The translations under genes and the position numbers were made by a program. Under the pieces are notes generated by a model, which was given only the letters and a program-made list of their open reading frames with translations, was not told where the DNA came from and did no database searches. Positions 1 to 8,256 of a stretch of 38,533 nucleotides of DNA are shown piece after piece. Every line of letters begins with the position of its first letter. Within the stretch, counting starts at the first letter, position 1. The DNA comes from Alcanivorax sp. DG881 (GTDB lineage Bacteria; Pseudomonadota; Gammaproteobacteria; Pseudomonadales; Alcanivoracaceae): NCBI RefSeq assembly GCF_000155615.1, contig NZ_DS989915.1, positions 1,720,735-1,759,267 on the forward strand. The letters are read 5' to 3'.

Positions 1-36
1 TCCGACATCCAAAGCTAACTCAACCTACAAAGCCCA

Positions 37-993
37 CTAGAATCGATAGCCACTGTCCGGCGTGGAGATGGGCGCAGGCACAGGTAACGCTGGCGGCTCC
101 TCACCCTCACCGGACGACTCGGGCACCTCTTCCGCTTTTGTCACTTCGGCAGCACAATCATTGTCCTGCATGAAATCCACCAAGCGCTGCTGAACCGCCG
201 GATCCCGGGTACTTTCCGTGTGTCCGCCACGCAGTTTCTGGAAGGTTTTGGGTTGCGCCGCCGCGGCATACAGCCGCTCGCCGTGAGCGTAGGGAATCAC
301 CGGGTCATCTTCACTGTGCATCACCAGCAAGGGCGTCGGCGCGATGTCAGCCACTCGTTCCTCCGGGTCCAGCGCACGATCCGGCATGGTGGGCACCACC
401 ATCCAGCGCAGCGGCCACAGCAGCCAGCTACGCTTCATCACGTCGCTGGTGATATCCCGGTAGCTGGCAAACGCCGCTTCCAGAATCACGCAATCAGCCG
501 CCCCGGCATTGCCCTCTTCGCCCAATACGCTGGCGGCCATGGAAGCCCCCAGGCTCTGCCCAAACACCACCAGCGGCGCACCGTCCGTGCGCTGGGCATG
601 GCGTAGCCAGTCCAGCCCGAGTTGCACATCATCGAAAACGTCCGGCAGCTTCGGCTTGCCTTCCGACAAGCCGTAGCCTCGGTAATCCAGCAAGAAGACG
701 TTATAGCCCCGCGCCGGCAGCCACTGCACATTCGCCAGATGGGTGCTGATATTCTGGGCATTGCCGTGCAGGAAATAGACCGTGCCACGGGCCGGCGCAT
801 CATCGGCCGCCGGTAGCCACCAACCATGGATACGCATGCCGCGCGGATGTATCAGTACAATATCTTCGTACTGCAGCCCCTGGTTTTCCGGGTTCTGCAC
901 CCACGGAGACATGGGGTAGAAAAACAGTTTGCTGCACCCTGCCAGCAGCAGGCTCAGCAGCAACGCTGCGCTTAATCGTAATACCATCGCCAT
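37..993 (-). CDS. Alpha/beta-hydrolase lipoprotein
   Basis: Predicted serine hydrolase of the alpha/beta-hydrolase fold (BEM46/FrsA-like group), 318 residues, substrate unknown. The N-terminus is a lipoprotein signal with lipobox LLAGC (Cys20), so the protein should be a lipid-anchored envelope protein. An oxyanion-type HGNAQN loop lies near residues 76-81, the nucleophile elbow GQSLGAS places Ser147, a candidate acid is Asp229/230 in HSEDDP, and the catalytic His258 is in GGHTES. The C-terminal tail of about 35 residues is acidic and Pro-rich. The start overlaps the 3' end of the upstream DUF4105 gene by 22 bases, so the two are probably co-translated. An alternative start lies two codons in, at 987; neither has a clear Shine-Dalgarno sequence. 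Family assignment is firm; the function is not. Confidence 0.85.
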   Translation of the reverse strand: MAMVLRLSAALLLSLLLAGCSKLFFYPMSPWVQNPENQGLQYEDIVLIHPRGMRIHGWWLPAADDAPARGTVYFLHGNAQNISTHLANVQWLPARGYNVFLLDYRGYGLSEGKPKLPDVFDDVQLGLDWLRHAQRTDGAPLVVFGQSLGASMAASVLGEEGNAGAADCVILEAAFASYRDITSDVMKRSWLLWPLRWMVVPTMPDRALDPEERVADIAPTPLLVMHSEDDPVIPYAHGERLYAAAAQPKTFQKLRGGHTESTRDPAVQQRLVDFMQDNDCAAEVTKAEEVPESSGEGEEPPALPVPAPISTPDSGYRF

Positions 994-2795
994 TGGAGTT
1001 TGAACTCGTCATCGTAACCACCCCGCCGGTTCTCGCGCTCCAGCGAAGCGCGCAAGCCGTGCTGCCGGGTCATTGCCCACTGCACCGCAAACTGGGAGGA
1101 GGATCGATATTCATCGTTGGTGAAATAATGCCCCACACTGCCTAACTGCCACTGCCAGTCGCCACGGTGATACAGAATACCCGCGTCCAGACCGGCCCCC
1201 GGGGTCAGGAAGGTGCCGAACTCGCTATTATTCTCCATTCGCACGCTGGTTAACAGATACGGCTGCCAGTTCCCCCACAGCCAACTGCCGCCAGCACCGC
1301 CCTGTATGTAGCGCACCAGCCGGCGCCGACCCGCCCAGGCACGCTCCAGCCCGCCTTCCACATACCAACTCAGCGGCTTCATAAAGCGGTTTCGCGGTGC
1401 CAGCGAACGGATGCTCACCACATCCAGCTCTTCCAGCTTGACCTGCCCGGATTCGGTGCTGCGCAAGGTCAGGTCCAGCCCTTCAATCTGCGCCCCGCGC
1501 AGGAAACCGTACTGATTATCGAGCAAATCATGGTAGGTCAACCGGTAGGTCAACTCGCCGAAATCCTGCTCGCCTTCGCGCTGTCCGCCACTGACCCCCA
1601 ACATCTGGGTGCCATGCCCTTTTTCCGGCGGTTCCGGGTTCCTGGTTTCCGGTACTGGTGCTGCGGGCAGGCTGTTCATCAGCGTCAGTAACGCAAAAGA
1701 GCGTTTTGCCACTTCCGGGGTTCGCTCTTCCTTGCGATGAGTCAGCCTGATGTAGCGATAAGCCACCGCCGCCATAATCGCCCGGGTTGCTTCCGGTTCA
1801 GCCTTAAAGGCAGGCGATTCAGCCAGGCCTGGATCCTCAGCCAGCGCCCTTGCCAGTTTTTGCTGGGCGCCATCCAGCTGTTTACGCAGATTATCCAGCT
1901 CCACGGATTTGGACGGCCGGTAATGGCGGCTGCTAATGATGTCGCGCTCATCCAGTGCCCGCACCGTATTTACCGGCACTTCGGCAAACCGCAATTCACT
2001 GAGCAATTCGGATCCCGGACGCGCCACTTCTACCAGCTCGAGCAGGCGAAACGAGCAGTTCTCATCAAAAAAGTAGTAATCAAAATTGATGTCTTTCAGT
2101 TCCCACAGATGATCAATCAGCCAATCCAGTTCCGATTGTTCCAGATCCAGGGTGTACTCCCACATGTCCCGGTTTTCCATGTGCGAATATTCCTGGATTT
2201 TCTGCACATAGGGCACAAGGGCAAAGCGACCCGGGTAGCCCCCCGCCAGACCGCGATACATATAGAAGAAAGAATTATCGGCTTCGGTTGAAACCGCGCC
2301 AAAGTTTACCGCCCACGACAACCAGACGGCGCTGTCTTCGCCCTGATCCAGCCTTAGCAAGGTATGTCCGAACATGGACGAAGGGCTGTTCAAATAGGCT
2401 GCGGGGAAAACCAGCACCGCGCGTTTGGCATGAATCGCGCCGCGCCATTCGTTGTAGTCATCGCAGTGTGAAAAGGGTGCCTCGTGCTGCCACCCCAGGT
2501 GCTCGGACAGAAAACGATAGCGCGCAGGAAAACGGCAACGCGCCGGCGAGTCCGCAGCACGAAGAGCCCGCTCGGTCGCCTCAAGCTCGGCTAACGGATC
2601 GGTCTTCCCGGAATCGGCGAGAAAAAAAGTGTCGTCATCCACATAACTCTGATGCTTGTCACGCAGGGTCGCACCGGGATTGATATGCAATAACGCCTGC
2701 CAGCGGGACGTTTCCGCCAGTTCGGACAGGGAAGGGGTTGCAGCAAACGCCGGCATAAACCAGCACAGCAGCACACAGAAAAGACCAGTGCGCAT
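972..2795 (-). CDS. DUF4105 (Lnb N-terminal periplasmic domain) envelope protein
   Basis: A 607-residue exported protein with a signal peptide (about residues 1-19). The DUF4105 domain, also called the Lnb N-terminal periplasmic domain, is recognised from the FGHTLLRLD block (His144), the YSHMENRDMWEY block near 204-214 and the DENCSFRLLELVE block (Cys247). The last 200 or so residues alternate aromatic and polar residues and end in WRWYYD, which looks like a beta-rich, possibly outer-membrane C-terminal domain. Lnb proteins in other bacteria are lipoprotein N-acyltransferases using conserved Cys and His; whether proteobacterial long forms share that activity is unproven. The gene overlaps the downstream lipoprotein hydrolase by 22 bases, suggesting a joint envelope or lipid role. 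The start at 2795 is chosen because the signal peptide begins there. Confidence 0.8.
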   Translation of the reverse strand: MRTGLFCVLLCWFMPAFAATPSLSELAETSRWQALLHINPGATLRDKHQSYVDDDTFFLADSGKTDPLAELEATERALRAADSPARCRFPARYRFLSEHLGWQHEAPFSHCDDYNEWRGAIHAKRAVLVFPAAYLNSPSSMFGHTLLRLDQGEDSAVWLSWAVNFGAVSTEADNSFFYMYRGLAGGYPGRFALVPYVQKIQEYSHMENRDMWEYTLDLEQSELDWLIDHLWELKDINFDYYFFDENCSFRLLELVEVARPGSELLSELRFAEVPVNTVRALDERDIISSRHYRPSKSVELDNLRKQLDGAQQKLARALAEDPGLAESPAFKAEPEATRAIMAAVAYRYIRLTHRKEERTPEVAKRSFALLTLMNSLPAAPVPETRNPEPPEKGHGTQMLGVSGGQREGEQDFGELTYRLTYHDLLDNQYGFLRGAQIEGLDLTLRSTESGQVKLEELDVVSIRSLAPRNRFMKPLSWYVEGGLERAWAGRRRLVRYIQGGAGGSWLWGNWQPYLLTSVRMENNSEFGTFLTPGAGLDAGILYHRGDWQWQLGSVGHYFTNDEYRSSSQFAVQWAMTRQHGLRASLERENRRGGYDDEFKLQWRWYYD

Positions 2796-2860
2796 CCGGA
2801 TTCATCCGTCTCAATTACAAGCCGACAAAAGTGTCAGAAAAGAGGGCCCCAAAAACAAAA

Positions 2861-2877
2861 CCCCGCCAAAAGCGGGG
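2861..2877 (-). terminator. Rho-independent terminator of the DUF3015 gene
   Basis: Six-base GC stem CCCCGC/GCGGGG with a 5-base loop. On the minus strand it is followed by a T-rich run (TTTTGTTTTT, read over 2860-2851). It lies 24 bases after the stop of the DUF3015 gene and separates it from the DUF4105 gene downstream. Confidence 0.85.
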
Positions 2878-2900
2878 CTCTGATGGATCTTTTGTGCTGA

Positions 2901-3383
2901 TTAGGCCAGGTACTTGGACAGCGCCTGATCCTGTTTCATCACGTCAGTGATGCTCGCCATCACTTCAGCAGCAGTCACGTCCTGGTTCGGGAAAATCGCC
3001 GCGAAGTTTTCATGCATCAGCGCGTTGAAACGTGCGCGGTCTTCAGTCTGAATACCCATGGAAACAGACAGAGCAGTCAGGGCTTCACCGTCACCGGTAG
3101 CCATGTCCTGCGCCACTTCTTCCATTACGCCAGTCATACCCAGCAGGCTTTGCCCGCTGTAGGTCAAGGCGCCGCTGGTATCACAACCGTTGGTCCCTGT
3201 GGTCATGCCGAAGGTAGCGTTACCGGTAGTACCGTTAACCAACGTTGCCAGAAGGTGCATCGGCATGCCGGATTGACCTTCAAACAGCATGTTACCCCAA
3301 CCACAGCCTGGACCACCTGGTGCCACAGCCATGGCAGATGTTGAAGCGCCCAACAGAGCGGCAGCGATAAGTGTCTTTTTCAT
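2901..3383 (-). CDS. DUF3015 family secreted protein
   Basis: A 160-residue secreted protein of the DUF3015 family, function unknown. It has a classical signal peptide (MKKTLIAAALLGASTSAMA), then the GPGCGWGNMLFEGQSGMP segment typical of the family, a central Gly/Thr-rich part with a second Cys (NGCDTSGA), and an Ala/Met-rich helical C-terminus. The start at 3383 is chosen over an in-frame upstream ATG at 3449 because GGAGGA lies at 3391-3396, about 7 bases before the ATG, and the signal peptide begins here. It is a single-gene unit with its own terminator at 2861-2877. Members are usually abundant small envelope proteins. The two Cys residues could form a disulfide, which is inference. Confidence 0.85.
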   Translation of the reverse strand: MKKTLIAAALLGASTSAMAVAPGGPGCGWGNMLFEGQSGMPMHLLATLVNGTTGNATFGMTTGTNGCDTSGALTYSGQSLLGMTGVMEEVAQDMATGDGEALTALSVSMGIQTEDRARFNALMHENFAAIFPNQDVTAAEVMASITDVMKQDQALSKYLA

Positions 3384-3554
3384 CCTGAATTCCTCCAAGT
3401 TTTTATGAATCTTCCTTGGGGATGCAGCGATCATATTGATCGGCCACAACGACTGTCAGCAAATGCCGGCAATGCTCTCCCCGTCACCTTTTCAGGCAAC
3501 TGAACTCATCATAAACAAGGAGAACGGCTTTGCAATAAGCTTATTCAGAATAAG

Positions 3555-3992
3555 TCACATCTCAAGCATAAAGGTAACCGGGCCATCATTGACCAAAGAA
3601 ACACGCATATCAGCGGCAAAAATTCCGGTCGCGACGGGCACATCGTGGGTCCTCAGCTGCGTCACGCAGTACTCGTACAACCGCCGGCCCAGCACAGGAT
3701 CAGCCGCATCACTAAAGCTCGGTCGGCGCCCCTTGCGGGTATCAGCAGCGAGCGTAAACTGGGAAATTGCTAACAGCTCTCCGCCCACGTCTCTCACATC
3801 CCGATTCATTTTCCCTTGCTCATCCGCAAAAACCCTATAGCCGACGATACGCTCCGCCATCCGCTCTACCAAGGCGTCGTCATCGTGCTTTTCTATGCCG
3901 ATAAGCAATAACAAGCCACTGTTAATCTCCCCCACGGTTCTACCGCCCACATCAACACGGGCTTCGCCAACCCGCTGCATCAACACTTTCAA
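3555..3992 (-). CDS. dtd: D-aminoacyl-tRNA deacylase
   Basis: DTD hydrolyses D-aminoacyl-tRNAs, and Gly-tRNA(Ala), as a cytosolic homodimer for translational proofreading. At 145 residues it has the usual family length. The SQFTL motif is at about residues 77-81 and the cross-subunit Gly-cisPro motif NDGPVTF is at about 135-141, so the active site looks intact. The start ATG overlaps the stop of pip by 4 bases (ATGA), indicating translational coupling in a pip-dtd operon. The AT-rich palindrome immediately after the stop (3534-3554) may help end the transcript. Confidence 0.97.
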   Translation of the reverse strand: MKVLMQRVGEARVDVGGRTVGEINSGLLLLIGIEKHDDDALVERMAERIVGYRVFADEQGKMNRDVRDVGGELLAISQFTLAADTRKGRRPSFSDAADPVLGRRLYEYCVTQLRTHDVPVATGIFAADMRVSLVNDGPVTFMLEM

Positions 3993-4912
3993 CGCCTATC
4001 TCTCCCCTCAAGTCGAATCACCGCTTTAACCAGCGCCTCTGCAACCGCCGGATCCATGGAAGAATGACCGCCTTGCTCGACCCAGTTGAGCACACTGTTT
4101 GGCAACACCTGATGCAACGCCAGCGCCTGCTCCGGCGGGCAGACAAAATCCCGGCTGCCATGCACAATTTCCACCGGCACGACACTGCCGGCGCAAGCCT
4201 CCAGCAACGGTTGCGCCACAAAGCCATCAGCAAGGAAATAGTGGGTTTCCTGGCGAGCCATGCATAACTCGTCATCACTGCCCGGCCCCGGTGGCTGGGT
4301 CGGCATCAGTGCCAGGGTGGATTCCCAATTACACCAGGCCCGGGCATAACGGCGAGCGTGCTCGCCTTGCAACCCCAGATAGTAACGCTCCAGCAAGCTG
4401 CCGCTGCCCGGCGGCGCTTGCTGTTGCAAGGCTTGCCAGGCCTGCGGGAACATTCTGGCCGCTCCCGCTTCGGTATAAAGCCAGTCGCGATCCTGGCGAC
4501 GACACAGAAAAATACCACGCAGCACCATGCCGATAATATGCTGTGGAAACGCCGCCAGATAAGCCAGCGCCAGAGTGGCGCCCCAGGAGCCGCCAAAGAC
4601 CATCCAGCGTTCGACGTGTAACGCCTGTCGAATCTGCTCGAGATCTGCCAGCAAATGGCTCAAGGTATTATCATCAATGGACGCCAGCGGCCGGCTTTGA
4701 CCGGCTCCACGCTGATCAAACAGAATAATCCGAAACCGTTGCGGGTCGAAAAAACGCCGCAATGCCGGAGAGCAACCGCCACCGGGGCCACCATGCAACA
4801 CCACCACGGGAATGCCCTGCGGATTACCACTCTCTTCCACATATAACTGATGCCCCTGCCCAACCGGGAGGTAGCATTGCCGATACGGCTCGAGAAAAGG
4901 AAATAACGCCAT
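3989..4912 (-). CDS. pip: Proline iminopeptidase (prolyl aminopeptidase)
   Basis: Cytosolic alpha/beta-hydrolase of peptidase family S33 that removes N-terminal proline from peptides; 307 residues. The oxyanion motif HGGPGGG is at residues 40-46, the nucleophile elbow GGSWGA gives Ser109, the acid is Asp255 (HGSRDF) and the base is His283 (GGHSS). The start is fixed because an in-frame TGA lies two codons upstream (TGA CCC ATG). That ATG shares two bases with the ATG of the divergent lipoprotein gene (CATG at 4910-4913). The promoter and ribosome site of pip must therefore lie inside the neighbour's coding region; only a weak Shine-Dalgarno is visible. It is translationally coupled to dtd downstream. 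Confidence 0.96.
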   Translation of the reverse strand: MALFPFLEPYRQCYLPVGQGHQLYVEESGNPQGIPVVVLHGGPGGGCSPALRRFFDPQRFRIILFDQRGAGQSRPLASIDDNTLSHLLADLEQIRQALHVERWMVFGGSWGATLALAYLAAFPQHIIGMVLRGIFLCRRQDRDWLYTEAGAARMFPQAWQALQQQAPPGSGSLLERYYLGLQGEHARRYARAWCNWESTLALMPTQPPGPGSDDELCMARQETHYFLADGFVAQPLLEACAGSVVPVEIVHGSRDFVCPPEQALALHQVLPNSVLNWVEQGGHSSMDPAVAEALVKAVIRLEGRDRR

Positions 4913-5363
4913 GGGTCAGGTTCTGACAGGAAGAAGAATTTCAGCATACCTGTTGTTGATTATGCTGCAAGGGCTGCTGGCAGCTTGTGACAACACGCCC
5001 CCGGAGCAGGCCATCAAGGATGCTCTTGCTGAAATCGAAACTGCCATCGAAGACGGCGACACGGGCACAGTCATGGATAGGCTGAGCGATAATGTGGCCA
5101 TTGAACGGCGCGGCAGAACCCTGCAACGCAAGGACATTCACCGCACCCTGGTGGGCATTTTCTTTCGCTACCCGAACCGCAACCTCACCTTTACACGCAT
5201 CCAGATTGATCTGGACCCGGTGACACAAAAGCAGGCCCGGGTGCAATTTACCGCTCTGGCCTGGGGAGGGAAAAATGTGCTGCCGGATGATGCCGACAGC
5301 TACCAGGTGGACAGCCATTGGATCCAGGACGGCGGCTGGAAGATTGAGAGTCTGATTAATTAA
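4911..5363 (+). CDS. Small lipoprotein, NTF2/SnoaL-like fold suspected
   Basis: A 150-residue predicted lipoprotein of unknown function. The signal has arginines, a hydrophobic stretch and lipobox LLAAC (Cys25 or close to it). The mature part starts with a helical segment carrying EAI..ALAEIETAIEDGD-type spacing, then an RKDIHRTL segment and strand-like stretches. This resembles NTF2-like (SnoaL) proteins, but I assign it only tentatively. The start at 4911 is supported by AAAAGGA at 4895-4901, about 9 bases before the ATG. It is divergent from pip, with start codons sharing two bases, and converges on ntrC through the hairpin element at 5401-5432. Its stop codon lies in the AT-rich TTAATTAA flank of that element. 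Confidence 0.75.
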   Translation: MGQVLTGRRISAYLLLIMLQGLLAACDNTPPEQAIKDALAEIETAIEDGDTGTVMDRLSDNVAIERRGRTLQRKDIHRTLVGIFFRYPNRNLTFTRIQIDLDPVTQKQARVQFTALAWGGKNVLPDDADSYQVDSHWIQDGGWKIESLIN

Positions 5364-5400
5364 TAGCTACGCGTTTCTGGTTAGTCTTTTCAGAAAGCAA

Positions 5401-5432
5401 AGAGGCCGCGCCCAGCATTGGGCGCGGCCTCT
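5401..5432. terminator. Bidirectional hairpin terminator at a convergent junction (element copy 1)
   Basis: A perfect 14-base stem (5401-5414 with 5419-5432) around GCAT, between the convergent lipoprotein gene and ntrC. It is flanked on both sides by TTAATTAAT-type AT-rich sequence (about 5354-5363 and 5467-5484). The same core, GCAAAGA(A/G)GCCGCGCCCA, recurs at 19882-19899 in another convergent junction. Confidence 0.8.
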
Positions 5433-5490
5433 TGCGTTTCAGATCGAAACAATGCGCTTTCGCGCAGTTATTAATTATTAATTACTTCCA

Positions 5491-6921
5491 TCAGTCGTCA
5501 TCACTTCCAAGCTGGCTTTCCATATCCAGTTCCTTGATCTTGCGTGTCAGGGTGTTGCGCCCCCAGCCCAGCAGCGCCGCTGCGTCACGCTTGCGTCCGC
5601 CGGTGTGCTGCAGAGCGACTTCAATCATGGTGCGCTCAAAGCCCGGCACCGCTTGTTCAAGGATACTGCGCTCGCCCTGAGACAGCGCCCGGTCAGCCCA
5701 GTTGCGCAGGGATTTGAGCCAGTCACCGCTGACATCCGTGCCTTTCGCGGCACCGGTTTCTTTCAGCTCCGGAGGCAGATCATCCACCAGCACTTCCCGG
5801 CCGGATGCCATCACGGTCAGCCAGCGACAGGTATTTTCCAACTGCCGTACATTGCCCGGCCAGGTTTGCGCAGACAGGTATTTCTCCGTGTCCTTGTGCA
5901 GGATTTTCGGCTCCACCCCCAGTTCACTGCCGGCACGCTGCAGAAAGTAATTGGCCAGGCGGGGAATATCTTCACGGCGCTCCGCCATGCGCGGAATATG
6001 GATACGAATAACGTTAAGGCGATGAAACAAATCCTCGCGAAAATCGCCTTCTTTCACCAGCTTTTCCAGATCCTGGTGAGTAGCGGCAATAATGCGCACG
6101 TCCACGTGAATCGGCGTGGTCCCGCCCACGCGATAGAATTCACTTTCCTGAAGCACCCGCAACAAACGGGTCTGGGCTTCCAGTGGCATGTCGCCGATTT
6201 CATCGAGAAACAAGGTGCCGCCATTGGCCTGCTCAAAGCGCCCCACACGCTGATTATTGGCGCCGGTGAAGGCCCCCTTTTCATGGCCGAACAGCTCTGA
6301 TTCAATCAGGTCTTTGGGAATCGCCGCCATATTCAGGGCAACGAAGTTTTTCTCGCGCCGCATGGAATGGCGGTGCAAGGCGCGAGCCACCAGCTCCTTA
6401 CCGGTACCGGACTGACCATTGATCAACACCGTCACATTGGAGTGACTCAACCGGCCAATGGCACGAAACACCTCCTGCATGGCCGGGGCTTCACCGATAA
6501 TCTCGGTGGGCGCCTCTTCAACCGGTTCAGGAAAGTCGCCACGGGACTCTTCCCGATGCTTGATGGCCCGGCGCACCAGCGCCACCGCCTCATCCACATC
6601 AAACGGTTTGGGCAGGTATTCAAACGCGCCCCCCTGGTAGGAGGCCACGGCGGAATCCAGATCGGAATGCGCCGTCATGATGATCACCGGCAGATCCGGA
6701 TTCTTGCGCTGCAAAATTTTCAGCATCCGCAGCCCATCCGTGCCGGGCATGCGCACGTCGCTGATCAGCACTTCCGGCTCCTGCCCGCCCTGCTCCAGGG
6801 TATTGAGCGCTTCATCCGCATCTTCAAAGCAGGTCACCGCGTAGCCTTCCTGGCCCAGCGCCTTTTCCAACACCCAGCGAATGGAGCGGTCATCATCCAC
6901 AACCCAAATACTGACACTCAT
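5491..6921 (-). CDS. ntrC: Nitrogen regulation response regulator NtrC (NRI)
   Basis: A 476-residue sigma-54-dependent activator. The receiver domain (1-120) has phospho-acceptor Asp55 in ISDVRMPG and the switch Lys in LPKPFD. The AAA+ domain (about 140-375) has Walker A GQSGTGKE at 169-176, the sigma-54 contact loop GAFTGA at 216-221 and LFLDEIGDM as Walker B. The Fis-type helix-turn-helix is at about 425-465 (AALLGWGRNTLTRKIKEL). Phosphorylated by NtrB under nitrogen limitation, it activates sigma-54 promoters; the glnA promoter with three NtrC palindromes lies 3.7 kb upstream in this window. The ribosome site AGGAGT is about 9 bases from the ATG. Transcribed after ntrB with an 87-base gap, probably as one ntrBC unit. 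Confidence 0.98.
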   Translation of the reverse strand: MSVSIWVVDDDRSIRWVLEKALGQEGYAVTCFEDADEALNTLEQGGQEPEVLISDVRMPGTDGLRMLKILQRKNPDLPVIIMTAHSDLDSAVASYQGGAFEYLPKPFDVDEAVALVRRAIKHREESRGDFPEPVEEAPTEIIGEAPAMQEVFRAIGRLSHSNVTVLINGQSGTGKELVARALHRHSMRREKNFVALNMAAIPKDLIESELFGHEKGAFTGANNQRVGRFEQANGGTLFLDEIGDMPLEAQTRLLRVLQESEFYRVGGTTPIHVDVRIIAATHQDLEKLVKEGDFREDLFHRLNVIRIHIPRMAERREDIPRLANYFLQRAGSELGVEPKILHKDTEKYLSAQTWPGNVRQLENTCRWLTVMASGREVLVDDLPPELKETGAAKGTDVSGDWLKSLRNWADRALSQGERSILEQAVPGFERTMIEVALQHTGGRKRDAAALLGWGRNTLTRKIKELDMESQLGSDDD

Positions 6922-7008
6922 GACCTGCTACTCCTGTTGTTTCCATCGCCAGCGCAATCAGCGGCCGGCTTGTATGGCGTCGCTCTGTTCAAAGCAGCGC
7001 AATTAACG

Positions 7009-8100
7009 CTATGTCGGTTTCTCTGTTTCATCCAGCTGCTCCATGGGCAGCAGGATGCTAAACACGGTTTCGCCCGGCTGGCTCTCGCACTCAATCAACC
7101 CCTGATGCTGGCTGATGATGGACTGCGCAATGGAAAGCCCCAGCCCGGTGCCGCTGGCACGGCCACTGACCATGGGATAGAACAGGGTTTCCTGCACATC
7201 CTCGGCAATGCCCGGGCCGTTATCGATAATGTCCATGCGCAGCACCAAACGGTGACGCTGGGCGCCAATGGTGAACTGGCGCAACACCCGGGTACGCATG
7301 GTGATGCGCGGTGCCGGCGTCTTCGATTCCAGCAACGCCTGGGTGGCGTTGCGGATAAGGTTCAGTAATACCTGAATCAGCTGGTCCCGGTCGGCGATCA
7401 CATCCGGCAAGCTGATGTCGTAATCGCGCCAGATCGCCACGCCTTTGGGGTATTCCGCCAGCAGCAACTGGCGCACATGCTCCAGGCACTCGTGCACATT
7501 CACGGCACGGAACTCGGGCGGCTTGCGCGGGCCGAGCATGCGGTCCGCCACCGACCGCAGCCGGTCGGCTTCATCGATAATGACCTTGGTGTACTCGGTC
7601 AGCTCCGGGTCAGGCAGCGCCCGCTCCAGCAACTGGGCCGCACCGCGGATGCCACCCAGCGGATTCTTGATTTCATGGGCCACACCTCGCACCAGTGCCC
7701 GGGTAGCCTGGTGCGCATGAATCAGCGCTTCTTCACGACTGATCCGCAGCAAGCGATCCAGCGACTGCATTTCCATCAGCAGACACAAAGGCTGACCCGG
7801 CTCGTTAATCGGGCTGACCGAATAATCCACCATGATTTCATGGCCCGGCGCCACCGACAGCCGCGCCTCACGCTGGGTGAAAGGGTGCTCATCATCAATG
7901 CACTGCTGAATGGCGAGGCGGGCTTCTTCATCATCGAAAAAGTAATCGGGCAGAGGCTGGCCGACGGCACGGCTGGTACTGGTCGCCAGCAACATTTCCG
8001 CCGCCGGGTTCAGGTAGCGCACGCACAAGGCATCGTCCAGCATGATCACTGCGGTACGCAGGTGATCCAGTAGTCGTTTGTGCAACGTAATGTCACCCAT
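7009..8100 (-). CDS. ntrB: Nitrogen regulation sensor kinase/phosphatase NtrB (NRII)
   Basis: Soluble PAS-containing histidine kinase that phosphorylates or dephosphorylates NtrC according to PII status. From the chosen start it is 363 residues: PAS domain at about 8-115, H-box RGVAHEIKNPLGG with His142, N-box LLNLIRNATQAL, and G-boxes DNGPGI and GTGLGLSIAQSI. The start at 8100 (MGDITLHKRLL) is preferred because NtrB proteins begin right at the PAS domain. ATGs at 8115 and 8187 are in frame but would add an atypical extension with no ribosome site; the chosen start also lacks a strong Shine-Dalgarno, so some doubt remains. A near-perfect NtrC palindrome lies upstream at 8237-8253, implying autoregulation. 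Confidence 0.95.
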   Translation of the reverse strand: MGDITLHKRLLDHLRTAVIMLDDALCVRYLNPAAEMLLATSTSRAVGQPLPDYFFDDEEARLAIQQCIDDEHPFTQREARLSVAPGHEIMVDYSVSPINEPGQPLCLLMEMQSLDRLLRISREEALIHAHQATRALVRGVAHEIKNPLGGIRGAAQLLERALPDPELTEYTKVIIDEADRLRSVADRMLGPRKPPEFRAVNVHECLEHVRQLLLAEYPKGVAIWRDYDISLPDVIADRDQLIQVLLNLIRNATQALLESKTPAPRITMRTRVLRQFTIGAQRHRLVLRMDIIDNGPGIAEDVQETLFYPMVSGRASGTGLGLSIAQSIISQHQGLIECESQPGETVFSILLPMEQLDETEKPT

Positions 8101-8236
8101 CAGAAATTGGCCCATAACAGGGCATAAGCAATTATCAGGCCACCTGTAGATCAGCCCGACAAAGCGGGTATCAGCGGCCTGCAGCACAGGCGTAAAAGCC
8201 TGCTATTGATGAGTTTAAAGGGAAGGAGGGGCGAAA

Positions 8237-8253
8237 TGCACCATTAAGGTGCA
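8237..8253. promoter_or_regulatory. NtrC-binding palindrome upstream of ntrB
   Basis: The sequence TGCACCATTAAGGTGCA matches the NtrC consensus TGCACCANNNTGGTGCA at all but one position. It lies 137 bases upstream of the ntrB start and 4 bases beyond the stop codon of the DUF4124 gene. By analogy with the enteric glnL promoter it is probably an autoregulatory NtrC site; no sigma-54 promoter is visible nearby, so repression is more likely than activation. Confidence 0.8.
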
Positions 8254-8256
8254 TTG

